A program made the translations under genes and the position numbers. The notes under the pieces are model-generated. The model did not search any database, was not told the DNA's origin, and saw nothing but the letters and a program-made list of their open reading frames with translations. A stretch of DNA of 64,000 nucleotides from Nocardia asteroides (GTDB lineage Bacteria > Actinomycetota > Actinomycetes > Mycobacteriales > Mycobacteriaceae), in the NCBI RefSeq assembly GCF_021183625.1, contig NZ_CP089214.1:2170001-2234000 (forward strand), read 5' to 3'. Numbering within the stretch: position 1 is the stretch's first letter; each line of letters starts with the position of its first letter. This document shows, in pieces, positions 16,944 through 25,396 of this stretch.

Positions 16944-19379
16944 TCAGCCGACAGCCGAATCCCCCGCCTCCTCCGGCTTCTTCGGGGCGGGCTGCGGCAC
17001 CACCTCCAGCACGCTCCGCTCCAGCGCCGCCCTGCGCTCCGGGGTGTCCCCGGCGCCGAGATCGAGGCAGAAGGTGTCGACGACCGCCGACCCCATGGTG
17101 ACCACCTTGGCCCACCGCACCGAGGCCGCGGCATCCGCGAAGACCGCCGCCAGCCGGGTCAGCAGGCCGAGCCGGTCCTCGGCTCGCAGCTCGAGGAGCA
17201 CCCCGCCCTCCGACGCCTCCGACCAGAGCACCCGCGGCTGCGCCTGCGCGTAGGGGCCGGGGCCGGGGCCGTCGGCGTCGCGCTCCCGCTTGGCCAGCAC
17301 CGCGCCCGGGTCGAGGTCGCCCGCGATGGCCCGGATGAGTTCCTGGCGCAGCAACCCGGCGTCCGGCGGGCCGCCGAAGCGCGGGGTCACCACGAAGGTG
17401 TCGACGGCCGAGGCCCCCTCCACCCCGAGCGCGGCCGAGAGCACCCGCAGCGAGTGCAGCGCGAGCACCCCGGCGGCGTCCGAGAGCAGCCCGGGAGAAT
17501 CCGGGGCGATCACCGTGACGGTGTAGGTGTGCTTGCCGTCGCCCGGTTGCAGCTCCACGTGCACCCCGCCCGCCGCAGCTTTGGCCAGCAGCTCCGGCGC
17601 GATCGGCTCCGGGGCGGGCAGTTCGTCGCCGCGCATGACGGTCCGGCAGCGCCGCACCAGATCACCGATCAGCGAGGCCTTCCAGTCGCCCCAGACACCG
17701 GGGCCGGTGGCCAGCGAGTCCGCCTCGGCCAGGGTGTGCAGCAGCTCCAGCAGCTGGACGTCGCCGTCCAGCGCCGTCACCACGTGCTCCACGGTGGCCG
17801 GGTCGGCCAGGTCCCTGCGGGTGGCCGTGTCCGGCAGCAGCAGGTGGTGCCGGACGATGGCGCTGAGCGTGCGCACATCCGACGGCCAGAGCCCGAGCCT
17901 GCGCCCGATGTGCGTGGCCAGCTCGGCGCCGACGATGCTGTGGTCGCCCGCGCGGCCCTTGCCGATGTCGTGCAGCAGCGCGCCGAGCGCGAGCAGGTCC
18001 GGCCTGGCCACCCTGGTGCTGCCCGCGCCCGCGTAGGCGACGGTCTCCATGAGGTGCCGGTCGACGGTCCAGGTGTGGATGGCGTCCCGCGGTGGCAGGT
18101 CGCGCACGGCGCCCCACTCCGGTAGCAGCCTGCCCCAGAGCCCGGTGCGGTCGAGCGCCTCGATCACGCCGATGGCGTTGCGGCCGGCGCCGAGCAGCAC
18201 GAGCAGGTCGTTCAGCGCGTCCTTGGGCCAGGGCTCGCGCAGCTCCGGCGCGTCCTCGGAGAGCCGGTTCAGCGTGGTGGCCGACATCGGCAGCCCGGTG
18301 ACGGCCGAGGACGCCGCCACCCGCAGGATCAGCCCCGGGTCGCGCTGCGGCCTGGCGTCGCGGGCGAGCACCACCTCGCCCGCGTGCTCGACGACGCCCT
18401 CGTCGATCGGGCGGCGCACCGGCATCCGGCGCAGCCGGGCCAGGCCGCGGCGGGGCAGCGCGTTGGCCGCGGTGCGCAGCCCGACGTCGACCGAGTAGCT
18501 CACCGTCCGCGCCGAATCGCTGAGCGTCCTGGCCAGGTCGAAGCGGTCGCCGATGCGCAGCGCGGCGCCGATCTCGTCGGCGTCCTGCGCGCGCAGCTGA
18601 TCGCGGGCGCGGCCCGCCACCCGGTGCAGCTCGGTGCGCACGTCGAGCATTCTGCGGTGCGCGTGCTTCAGCCCGCCGCCGGGCACGTCCGGGCCGAGAC
18701 CGGGCATGGCGTCGGTGAGCTGGGCGATGGCGAGCGCGTCGAGCAGCTGGATGTCGCGCAGCCCGCCGCGGCCGTTCTTCAGGTCGGGCTCGGCCCGGTG
18801 CGCGATCTCGCCGCTGCGCTGCCAGCGCGTGCGGGTCTGCGCGATCAGGTCGTCGAAGCGGGTTCTGATGCTGGTGCGCCACTCCCGGCGCACCCCGCCG
18901 ATCAGCAGGTTGCTCAGGTCGGCGTCGCCGACGATGTGCCTGGCCTCCAGCATGCCGAGCGCGGCCGGGATGTCGTCGGCGGCGACCCGCAGCGCCTGCG
19001 GCACCGTGCGCACGCTGTGGTCCAGCTTGATGTGTGCGTCCCAGAGCGGGTACCAGAGCTGATCGGCCACCTCGGCCACCCGGGCCGGGTCCACGTCGTC
19101 GTGCAGCAGCACCAGGTCGAGGTCCGAGTAGGGCAGCATCTCGCGCCGCCCGAGCCCGCCGACGGCGACCAGCGCCAGCCCGCTGTCCGGCCCGATGCCG
19201 AGTTCGGCGCCCTTGCCGGTGAGCCAGAGTTCGAACAGATCGACCAGCGCCGACCGCAGTGATTCCGCGTCCAGCCGCGGATTGCGCGGATGACCCCCCT
19301 CGAGCAGCTGTGCCCGTGCCCGGACCAGATCGGCAGCCCCGTTGTTCTGATTGTTGCCCATAGTCACCGCCCGTTCCAC
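16944..19379 (-). CDS. glnD: PII uridylyl/adenylyltransferase GlnD
   Basis: 811-aa bifunctional enzyme that modifies and demodifies PII in response to glutamine. The nucleotidyltransferase motif is GGLGRRE (74-80) with SDLDL (85-89); an HD domain follows ([20 protein letters not shown], near 470), and two ACT domains (about 620-690, [20 protein letters not shown] at about 740) sense glutamine. In actinobacteria the transfer is adenylylation of GlnK/GlnB Tyr51. GTG at 19379 is the longest start; ATG at 19361 is possible, and neither has a clear Shine-Dalgarno. Two hairpins separate it from glnB. Confidence 0.94.
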   Translation of the reverse strand: MERAVTMGNNQNNGAADLVRARAQLLEGGHPRNPRLDAESLRSALVDLFELWLTGKGAELGIGPDSGLALVAVGGLGRREMLPYSDLDLVLLHDDVDPARVAEVADQLWYPLWDAHIKLDHSVRTVPQALRVAADDIPAALGMLEARHIVGDADLSNLLIGGVRREWRTSIRTRFDDLIAQTRTRWQRSGEIAHRAEPDLKNGRGGLRDIQLLDALAIAQLTDAMPGLGPDVPGGGLKHAHRRMLDVRTELHRVAGRARDQLRAQDADEIGAALRIGDRFDLARTLSDSARTVSYSVDVGLRTAANALPRRGLARLRRMPVRRPIDEGVVEHAGEVVLARDARPQRDPGLILRVAASSAVTGLPMSATTLNRLSEDAPELREPWPKDALNDLLVLLGAGRNAIGVIEALDRTGLWGRLLPEWGAVRDLPPRDAIHTWTVDRHLMETVAYAGAGSTRVARPDLLALGALLHDIGKGRAGDHSIVGAELATHIGRRLGLWPSDVRTLSAIVRHHLLLPDTATRRDLADPATVEHVVTALDGDVQLLELLHTLAEADSLATGPGVWGDWKASLIGDLVRRCRTVMRGDELPAPEPIAPELLAKAAAGGVHVELQPGDGKHTYTVTVIAPDSPGLLSDAAGVLALHSLRVLSAALGVEGASAVDTFVVTPRFGGPPDAGLLRQELIRAIAGDLDPGAVLAKRERDADGPGPGPYAQAQPRVLWSEASEGGVLLELRAEDRLGLLTRLAAVFADAAASVRWAKVVTMGSAVVDTFCLDLGAGDTPERRAALERSVLEVVPQPAPKKPEEAGDSAVG

Positions 19380-19387
19380 GCGCGCGA

Positions 19388-19421
19388 CCCCGCTCCGGCC
19401 GGTGCTCCGGCCGGAGCGGGG
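19388..19421 (-). terminator. 15-bp hairpin just before glnD
   Basis: CCCCGCTCCGGCCGG at 19388-19402 pairs perfectly with 19407-19421 around the loop TGCT. It ends 8 nt before the glnD GTG, so it could terminate amt-glnB transcription or cover glnD's start. No U tract. Confidence 0.65.
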
Positions 19422-19442
19422 CCGCCGCTCTCTCGTGCTGGA

Positions 19443-19472
19443 TCCGGGGCCGATCCGTCCACCGGCCCCGGA
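19443..19472 (-). terminator. Hairpin directly after glnB
   Basis: TCCGGGGCCG at 19443-19452 pairs with 19463-19472 around a 10-nt loop. It starts 3 nt after the glnB stop codon. With the second hairpin 21 bp further on, it forms a two-hairpin barrier between glnB and glnD. Confidence 0.6.
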
Positions 19473-19475
19473 GTA

Positions 19476-19817
<342 letters not shown>

Positions 19818-21164
19818 TTATGCCTCCTTGACGGTGGTACGTGCCGTGCCACCCACAGCAGCGAAATCGTATGCGCTTTCCGCGTGCTCGGACTCGTCCG
19901 CGCCCAGCGCCTCGTCCTCCTCGGACACCCGGAGGCCGATGGTGAACTTGATGGCGAAGGCGATGATCGCGGTCGCGACCACCGAGTAGGCCAGCACCGC
20001 GAAGGCACCGACGGCCTGCAGCTTCAGCTGCTCCAGACCACCACCGTAGAACAGCCCGGAGACCGCCGCCGGTGCTTCCGGCGCAGCGACCAGCCCGACG
20101 AGCAGGGTGCCGACCAGGCCACCGACCAGGTGCACGCCGACCACGTCGAGCGAATCGTCGAAGCCGAAGCGGAACTTCAGCCCGACCGCGAGGGCGCAGA
20201 GCGCACCCGCCACGACGCCGATGACCAGCGCGCCGACGGTGTTCACCGAGGAACAGGACGGGGTGATGGCGACCAGACCGGCCACGATGCCCGAGGCGGC
20301 GCCCAGCGAGGTGGGCTTGCCGTCGCGGATCTTCTCCACCACGAGCCAGGCGAGCATGGCGGCGGCGGTGGCGAGGGTGGTGGTCAGGAAGGTGGCGCCG
20401 GCGATGCCGTTGGCGCCGAGCGCGGAGCCCGCGTTGAAGCCGTACCAGCCGAACCACAGCAGCCCGGCGCCGAGCATGACGAACGGCAGGTTGTGCGGGC
20501 GGAACGGGGTCTTGGGCCAGCCCCTGCGCTTGCCGAGGACGATCGCGAGCACGAGGCCGGCCGCACCGGCGTTGATGTGCACCGCGGTGCCGCCCGCGAA
20601 GTCGATGGCCTTGAGGTTGTTGGCGATCCAGCCGCCCTGCTCGCCGGTGTAGCCGTCGAACGCGAAGACCCAGTGCGCCACCGGGAAGTAGACGACGGTG
20701 GCCCAGATGCCGGCGAAGACCAGCCAGGAGCCGAACTTGATGCGGTCGGCGACCGCACCCGAGATGAGGGCGACGGTGATGATCGCGAACATCAGCTGGA
20801 AGGCGACGAACACCGAGAGCGGGATGGTGCCGAACAGCGGGATGCCGGCAGGCGCTGCCGGGTCGGTCGAGGCGAGGTACTCACCGCCGAAGACCTTGGC
20901 CAGTCCGAAGTACTGGGTCGGGTCGCCGATCAGGTTCGCCTTGTCCTCGCCGAAGGCGACGGAGAAGCCGTACAGCGCCCAGAGGATCGTGATGAGCCCC
21001 ATGGCGCTGATGCTCATCATGATCATGTTCAGCACGTTCTTGGCGCGGACCATGCCGCCGTAGAAGAACGCGAGTCCTGGCGTCATCAGCAAGACGAATG
21101 CCGCGGCAGCCAGCATCCATGCGGTATCACCGGCGTCCGGCGCGCCTATCGTGGGAAAATCCAC
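19818..21164 (-). CDS. amt: Ammonium transporter
   Basis: 448-aa Amt/Rh-family channel with about eleven membrane segments. Signatures include GLAFFYGGMVRAKNVL near the N terminus, the pore histidines in TAVHINAGAAGL and VVGVHLVGGLVG, and LLWFGWYGFNAGSALG. The GTG at 21164 has GAGGAGG about 8 nt upstream. The C terminus is cytoplasmic and acidic. A GlnR-type site lies 73-110 bp upstream, so expression is expected to rise in nitrogen limitation. Confidence 0.96.
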   Translation of the reverse strand: MDFPTIGAPDAGDTAWMLAAAAFVLLMTPGLAFFYGGMVRAKNVLNMIMMSISAMGLITILWALYGFSVAFGEDKANLIGDPTQYFGLAKVFGGEYLASTDPAAPAGIPLFGTIPLSVFVAFQLMFAIITVALISGAVADRIKFGSWLVFAGIWATVVYFPVAHWVFAFDGYTGEQGGWIANNLKAIDFAGGTAVHINAGAAGLVLAIVLGKRRGWPKTPFRPHNLPFVMLGAGLLWFGWYGFNAGSALGANGIAGATFLTTTLATAAAMLAWLVVEKIRDGKPTSLGAASGIVAGLVAITPSCSSVNTVGALVIGVVAGALCALAVGLKFRFGFDDSLDVVGVHLVGGLVGTLLVGLVAAPEAPAAVSGLFYGGGLEQLKLQAVGAFAVLAYSVVATAIIAFAIKFTIGLRVSEEDEALGADESEHAESAYDFAAVGGTARTTVKEA

Positions 21165-21236
21165 CTTGATGTCCTCCTCATCTCGGGCCCGGCCGACTTC
21201 GGCATCAGGACCTGGGAAGAAGAATCCTCACCTGGT

Positions 21237-21274
21237 GTTTCATCCGGCGATCCACTGTGTTTCACCTACGTGAA
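21237..21274 (-). promoter_or_regulatory. GlnR-type four-box operator upstream of amt
   Basis: On the minus strand the order is TTCAC-n6-GAAAC-n6-GATCG-n6-GAAAC, exactly the 11-bp periodic a1-b1-a2-b2 layout of actinomycete GlnR sites (GTnAC-n6-GAAAC repeated). Both b boxes are perfect, a1 has one mismatch and a2 is poor. It sits 73-110 bp before the amt start codon. Confidence 0.75.
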
Positions 21275-21312
21275 CGGGTGCGCCGGTTGTGTTGCGACCA
21301 CGTTTCGTCGGG

Positions 21313-21341
21313 CCCACAGCGGTCGTTCGGGCCGCTGTGGG
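21313..21341 (-). terminator. Terminator hairpin after ftsY
   Basis: CCCACAGCGG at 21313-21322 pairs perfectly with 21332-21341 around a 9-nt loop, about 20 nt after the ftsY stop codon and upstream of the GlnR site. No U tract. Confidence 0.7.
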
Positions 21342-21361
21342 GCGCACCACGAGGCTATTTC

Positions 21362-22954
21362 TCAGCCGAGCAGCGCGTCGACGAAGGCGCCCGGCTCGAA
21401 CGGGGCGAGGTCGTCCGCGCCCTCGCCGAGGCCGACCAGCTTCACCGGGACGCCGAGCTCGTGCTGCACCTGGAAGACGATGCCGCCCTTCGCGGTGCCG
21501 TCCAGCTTGGTGAGCACGACGCCGGTGATCTCGACGACCTCGGCGAAGACCCGCGCCTGCGCCAGGCCGTTCTGCCCGACGGTGGCATCGAGCACCAGCA
21601 GCACCTCGTCGACGGCGGCCTTCTTCTCCACCACCCGCTTGACCTTGCCGAGCTCGTCCATCAGCCCGGTCTTGGTGTGCAGCCTGCCCGCGGTGTCCAC
21701 CAGGACGGCGTCGACGCCGCGCTCGATGCCGACGGTCACGGCGTCGAAGGCGACCGAGGCCGGGTCCGCGCCCTCGCGGCCGCGCACGGTGTCGGCGCCG
21801 ACCCGCTCGCCCCAGGTCTGCAGCTGGTCGGCGGCGGCGGCGCGGAAGGTGTCGGCCGCGCCGAGCAGCACCCGGCGGCCGTCCGCGACCAGGACCCGGG
21901 CCAGCTTGCCGGTGGTGGTCGTCTTGCCGGTGCCGTTCACGCCGACCACGAGCAGGATCGACGGGTGGTCGTCGTGCGGGAGCGCGTGCACCGCGCGGTC
22001 CAGCTCCGGGCGCAACGCCTCGACCAGGACGGTGCGCAGCACCGCGCGGGCCTCGTCGGTGCTGCGCACGCTGCGCGCCGCCATCTCCTCGCGCAGCCGC
22101 TGCACGATCACCGCGGTGCTCGCGGTGCCGAGGTCGGCGAGGACGAGGGTGTCCTCGATCTCCTCCCACGAGTCCTCGTCCAGGTCGCCGCCGCCGAGCA
22201 GGCCGAGCAGGCTCTTGCCGACGGCGTTCTGGGAGCGGGAGAGGCGGCCGCGGAGGCGGGTGAGGCGGCCGGAGGTCGGGGCGATCTCGTCGGCGGCCGA
22301 GGTGCCCGCGGCGGGGGCCGTACCCGGCACCGGAGTGGACGGTGCGGTGTCGGCGGTCGACGGGGTGGCGCCCGGCGCGGCCGGGGCGGTGGCCGGCGTG
22401 GCCGGGGCGGTGGCCGGCGTGGCCGGGGCGGTGGCCGTGCCGTCACCGGTGGTGCCCGCGGCGGGCAGGGTGTCTTCGGTAGGCGCAGTGGCGGACGGGG
22501 CCGCGGCAGTATCGGCTGGGGTGTCGGCGGGGGCGGCCGGGCCCGCGTCGGGGGTGTCCGTTTCGGTCGGTGCGGTAGCGGTGGGATCGCCGGGGTGGGT
22601 GACCGTTTCGGACGGCTCCACGTCCGCGTCGGGGAGCCGGACCTCGGTGATCCCGCGCCGGTGCGCGTCGCGCGGGACGGCGGCGTCGTCGCCGACGTGC
22701 GGCTGCCCCTCGGTGTCGGTGCGGTCGCGCAGCACCGGCTCCGGTTCCGCGGTGGCGGCACCGCCCCTGCTGAAGCTGAACCCGCCCGCGGCGGTATAAC
22801 CGCCGGAGCGGTCGGTCAACTCCTTCTCCTCCGCCGGCGCGGTCAGCGACACCCGGCGGCGCTTGGACAGGACGTAGCCCGCGACCAACACCACCAGCAC
22901 GACGGCGGCGATCACGGCGATCAGAATCCAGGCTTCGGCACTCACACCGGACAT
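21362..22954 (-). CDS. ftsY: SRP receptor FtsY
   Basis: 530-aa membrane-anchored GTPase that pairs with Ffh for co-translational insertion. An N-terminal membrane segment (about 8-28, WILIAVIAAVVLVVLVAGYV) is followed by a long Pro/Ala/Thr-rich linker to about residue 225 and the NG domain (GVNGTGKTTTTGKLA, DTAGRLHTKTGLMDELGKV, TKLDGTAKGGI). The linker contains a 7-residue repeat. ATG 22954 is annotated, but GTG 22945 has AAGGA at better spacing and could be the real start. Confidence 0.95.
   Translation of the reverse strand: MSGVSAEAWILIAVIAAVVLVVLVAGYVLSKRRRVSLTAPAEEKELTDRSGGYTAAGGFSFSRGGAATAEPEPVLRDRTDTEGQPHVGDDAAVPRDAHRRGITEVRLPDADVEPSETVTHPGDPTATAPTETDTPDAGPAAPADTPADTAAAPSATAPTEDTLPAAGTTGDGTATAPATPATAPATPATAPAAPGATPSTADTAPSTPVPGTAPAAGTSAADEIAPTSGRLTRLRGRLSRSQNAVGKSLLGLLGGGDLDEDSWEEIEDTLVLADLGTASTAVIVQRLREEMAARSVRSTDEARAVLRTVLVEALRPELDRAVHALPHDDHPSILLVVGVNGTGKTTTTGKLARVLVADGRRVLLGAADTFRAAAADQLQTWGERVGADTVRGREGADPASVAFDAVTVGIERGVDAVLVDTAGRLHTKTGLMDELGKVKRVVEKKAAVDEVLLVLDATVGQNGLAQARVFAEVVEITGVVLTKLDGTAKGGIVFQVQHELGVPVKLVGLGEGADDLAPFEPGAFVDALLG
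22381..22436. repeat. 21-bp tandem repeat in the ftsY linker
   Basis: Two perfect 21-bp units (22381-22401, 22402-22422) and a 14-bp partial unit (22423-22436) encode an ATAPATP heptad repeat in the disordered linker. Copy number is likely to vary between strains. Confidence 0.9.
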
Positions 22955-23053
22955 CCTTGCAGAGCCCGGCTGAGCCGCTGGTCAGGGTGCCCGCGCGCCC
23001 GCAGACCGGCCATCGAGATTTCTTGTCCTGCGGAACTTCTCGGCAGAGGCCAA

Positions 23054-23059
23054 TAGGAT
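23054..23059 (+). promoter_or_regulatory. -10 box of the DUF2237 gene, probable leaderless transcript
   Basis: TAGGAT is followed by 7 nt and then the GTG of the DUF2237 gene, with no Shine-Dalgarno between them. Confidence 0.5.
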
Positions 23060-23066
23060 CGGCGGC

Positions 23067-23456
23067 GTGACCGATCGAAACGTGCTTGGGGGGCCGCTGG
23101 AAGAGTGCGGCACCGATCCTCTCACCGGCTTCTACCGTGACGGCTGCTGCAGTACCGGCCCGGAGGATCTCGGCAGCCACACCGTGTGCACCGTCGCGAC
23201 CGCGGAGTTCCTGGAACACCAGGCCTCCATCGGCAACGACCTGAGCACCCCGCGCCCGGAGAACAACTTCCCCGGCCTGCAGCCGGGCGACCGCTGGTGC
23301 GTCGTCGCGGTGCGCTGGCTGCACGCGCACGAGGACGGGGTGGCCGCGCCGGTGGTGCTGGCCGCCACCCACGAGAACGCGCTCGAGGTGATCTCCATGG
23401 AGATCCTGCGGAAGTACGCGGTCGACGTCCCGGACGACGTCAGCGACCTCCTCTAG
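23067..23456 (+). CDS. DUF2237-family protein
   Basis: 129-aa protein of the DUF2237 family, function unknown. Recognisable strings are NVLGGPLEECGTDPLTGFYRDGCC, in sections, and PGLQPGDRWCVVAVRW, with LLAATHENALE-like ending. The Cys-Cys pair and further cysteines near the N terminus suggest metal or redox chemistry, which is inference. GTG 23067 appears leaderless. Its stop codon overlaps that of the convergent TetR gene in the sequence CTAG. Confidence 0.85.
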   Translation: MTDRNVLGGPLEECGTDPLTGFYRDGCCSTGPEDLGSHTVCTVATAEFLEHQASIGNDLSTPRPENNFPGLQPGDRWCVVAVRWLHAHEDGVAAPVVLAATHENALEVISMEILRKYAVDVPDDVSDLL

Positions 23457-24256
23457 CTCGAGACGGCGCCCGGCTCGCGCCGGTGCCGCCCGCTCTCCCC
23501 CGGAACGCCGTACTCGGTCACCGTTCCGGAGGGCAGTCCCGCGCGTCTGCGGCGGTGCGCCCGCTGCCTGCACGCGGGCGAGCAGTACCGCGCCGGGCGC
23601 CCGGTCGCGGGCCGGTGGACCGGCTGCGCGCAGACCGGGCAGGCGGATTCCGGCGCGGCGCTCGGCCCGGTTTCGTCACTCGGTTTCGTCTCGGTGGCGG
23701 ACAGCGCGTCGAGGATCACGCGGGCGGGCCGGGATATCCCCGGCTCCGGTCGCATCCGCTGCACCGCGATGGCGCCGGTGACGACGGCGAGCGCGTCGGC
23801 GGCGTCCAGGTCGGCGCGGACCGCGCCCTGCCGCTGCGCCGCGGCGAGCAGGTCGCCGAACTCGCGCTGGAAGCGGGCGCCCGCGCTCTGTACCAGCGCC
23901 TTCGGCCAGCCGTCGTCGGACCGCACCTGCTCGCAGAGCTCCTGCGCCCGCGGGGTGGTGAGCACCAGCTCCCGGCAGACCGCGAAGAAGGCGCTGCCCG
24001 GGTCGGCGGCGGTGGCGTGTTTGGCCGCGACCGCGGCGAGATGGTCGATGCGCTGGTGCACGACCGCCTCGACCAGGTCCGACTTGGCCGGGAAGTGCCG
24101 GTAGACGGTCCCCGCACCGACGCCTGCGGCGCGGGCGATCTCGGTCAGCGAGACGCCGGTGCCGCGCTCGGCGAAGGCGCGGCGGGCGGCCGCGAGGACC
24201 AGGGCGCGGTTGTGCCTGGCATCGGCCCTTGCAAGTTCGACGGCCACTTTCGTCAC
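23453..24256 (-). CDS. TetR-family repressor with C-terminal cysteine cluster
   Basis: 267-aa regulator. The TetR helix-turn-helix is at about 20-66 (VSLTEIARAAGVGAGTVYRHFPAKSDLVE, in sections) and the ligand domain runs to about 190. The C terminus adds Cys206-x2-Cys209-x15-Cys225-x3-Cys229 inside CPVCAQP and RYCSPACRQRAHRRRR, which looks like a small zinc-binding, arginine-rich module. GTG 24256 has AAAGG about 4 nt upstream; a GTG three codons later is possible. It diverges from the NmrA-type gene across a large palindrome, its probable operator. Confidence 0.88.
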   Translation of the reverse strand: MTKVAVELARADARHNRALVLAAARRAFAERGTGVSLTEIARAAGVGAGTVYRHFPAKSDLVEAVVHQRIDHLAAVAAKHATAADPGSAFFAVCRELVLTTPRAQELCEQVRSDDGWPKALVQSAGARFQREFGDLLAAAQRQGAVRADLDAADALAVVTGAIAVQRMRPEPGISRPARVILDALSATETKPSDETGPSAAPESACPVCAQPVHRPATGRPARYCSPACRQRAHRRRRAGLPSGTVTEYGVPGESGRHRREPGAVSS

Positions 24257-24305
24257 GGCCTTTCGTTCCGGGGGCTGTGCGGGGTTCGGCCCGAATTCTA
24301 GCCTC

Positions 24306-24331
24306 GGAAACGGGTCGATCGACCCGATTCC
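24306..24331. promoter_or_regulatory. 26-bp palindromic operator between tetR and nmrA-like genes
   Basis: The left arm GGAAACGGGTCGA (24306-24318) is followed by the right arm TCGACCCGATTCC (24319-24331); 12 of 13 pairs match and the central 16 bp are perfect. It lies between the divergent starts at 24256 and 24366. A 7-bp hairpin (24332-24348) follows directly, before the nmrA Shine-Dalgarno. Confidence 0.85.
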
Positions 24332-24365
24332 GGGGCGCTCGGCGCCCCCGCAGAGAAGGGCCGTC

Positions 24366-25295
24366 ATGGCTGAACACTCCGATTCCGTGCTCGTCGTCGG
24401 CGCCACCGGGCAGCAGGGCGGCGCGACCGCGCGCGGGCTGCTCGCCGCCGGGGTTCCGGTGCGGGCGCTGGTGCGCGATCCCGCCGCGCCCGCCGCCGTC
24501 GCGCTGGCCGCCGCGGGCGCGGCGCTGGTCACGGGCGATCTCGACGATCCGCCCGGCCTGGCGGCCGCGGTGGCCGGGGCACGGGCGGTATTCCTGATTC
24601 CGCCTTCGGTTTTCGGCGCGGGCGGCTGGGACTCCGATCGGGAGGCCGCGCGCGGGCGCGCGGTGGTCGACGCGGCGCGCAGGGGCGGGGTCGAGCAGAT
24701 CGTGTTCAGCGGGGTCGCCCGGACGCCCGGGCACGATTCCCGCGATCTCGACGGCAAGACCGCGATCGAGGAGGCGGTGGCGGAGTCCGGGCTGCGGTAC
24801 ACGCTGCTGCGGCCGGTGCGCTTCATGGAGAACTACCTGCTGCGCGGGTTCATGGTCGACGGGATCGTGGACGGCGTGAACCGGCACATCTTCCCGGCCG
24901 ACGAGCCGCTGTTCATGATCGCGCTCGCCGATATCGCCGACTTCGCGGTGCTCGCGCTCACCGATCCAATGCGCTTCGACGGGCAGTCGTTGCAGCTCGC
25001 GGGCGACGCGCCGACGCCGCGCGCCGCGGCCGACGCGATCTCCGCCGCCACCGGGGACGCAGTGCGGTACCACGAACTCTCCGAAGCCGAGGCGGACGCC
25101 ATCGCCCCGATGATCGGCGACGCCTGGCGCGCGGTCCGCCGCAGCGGCGGCTGGCAGGCGGACCTGCCCGCCCTCCGCGCACTGCATCCCGGCCTCCGCG
25201 ACCTGGACACCTGGCTGCGCACCGGCGGCGCCGACGCCATCGGCGCACTCGGCGCGGACACCGGTTCCACGGCGGCAACGCCGTCGACCCGGTAG
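24366..25295 (+). CDS. NmrA-like NAD(P)-binding protein
   Basis: 309-aa Rossmann-fold protein of the NmrA/SDR-atypical group. The N terminus VLVVGATGQQGGATARGLL is the glycine-rich nucleotide site, VRALVRDP follows, and TLLRPVRFMENYL and IALADIADFAVLALTDP are family strings. Such proteins act as redox sensors or quinone-type reductases; the role here is unknown. ATG 24366 has GAAGGG 6 nt upstream. Control by the divergent TetR repressor is inferred from the shared palindrome. Its last codons belong to a duplicated segment. Confidence 0.85.
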   Translation: MAEHSDSVLVVGATGQQGGATARGLLAAGVPVRALVRDPAAPAAVALAAAGAALVTGDLDDPPGLAAAVAGARAVFLIPPSVFGAGGWDSDREAARGRAVVDAARRGGVEQIVFSGVARTPGHDSRDLDGKTAIEEAVAESGLRYTLLRPVRFMENYLLRGFMVDGIVDGVNRHIFPADEPLFMIALADIADFAVLALTDPMRFDGQSLQLAGDAPTPRAAADAISAATGDAVRYHELSEAEADAIAPMIGDAWRAVRRSGGWQADLPALRALHPGLRDLDTWLRTGGADAIGALGADTGSTAATPSTR

Positions 25296-25355
25296 GCGGC
25301 CGAGCCGGGCGCAGAAACCGGTTCACGGCGTCAACGCCGTCGACCCGCTGGGCGG
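25260..25355. repeat. Imperfect direct repeat at the nmrA/smc junction
   Basis: A 41-bp segment at 25260-25300 recurs at 25317-25355 with about 90% identity. Each copy contains a 6-bp hairpin (ACGGCG ... CGCCGT), with loop GCAA in copy 1 and TCAA in copy 2. The first copy encodes the NmrA C terminus, the second is non-coding. Confidence 0.85.
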
Positions 25356-25370
25356 CGGCACAGCTGCCGC
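25355..25370. terminator. Hairpin between convergent genes
   Basis: GCGGCA at 25355-25360 pairs with TGCCGC at 25365-25370 around CAGC. With the two preceding hairpins it lies between the convergent stops of the NmrA-type gene and smc and could serve both as a bidirectional terminator. Confidence 0.45.
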
Positions 25371-25396
25371 GCGGCACCGGTCCGCCCGCCGGGGCC

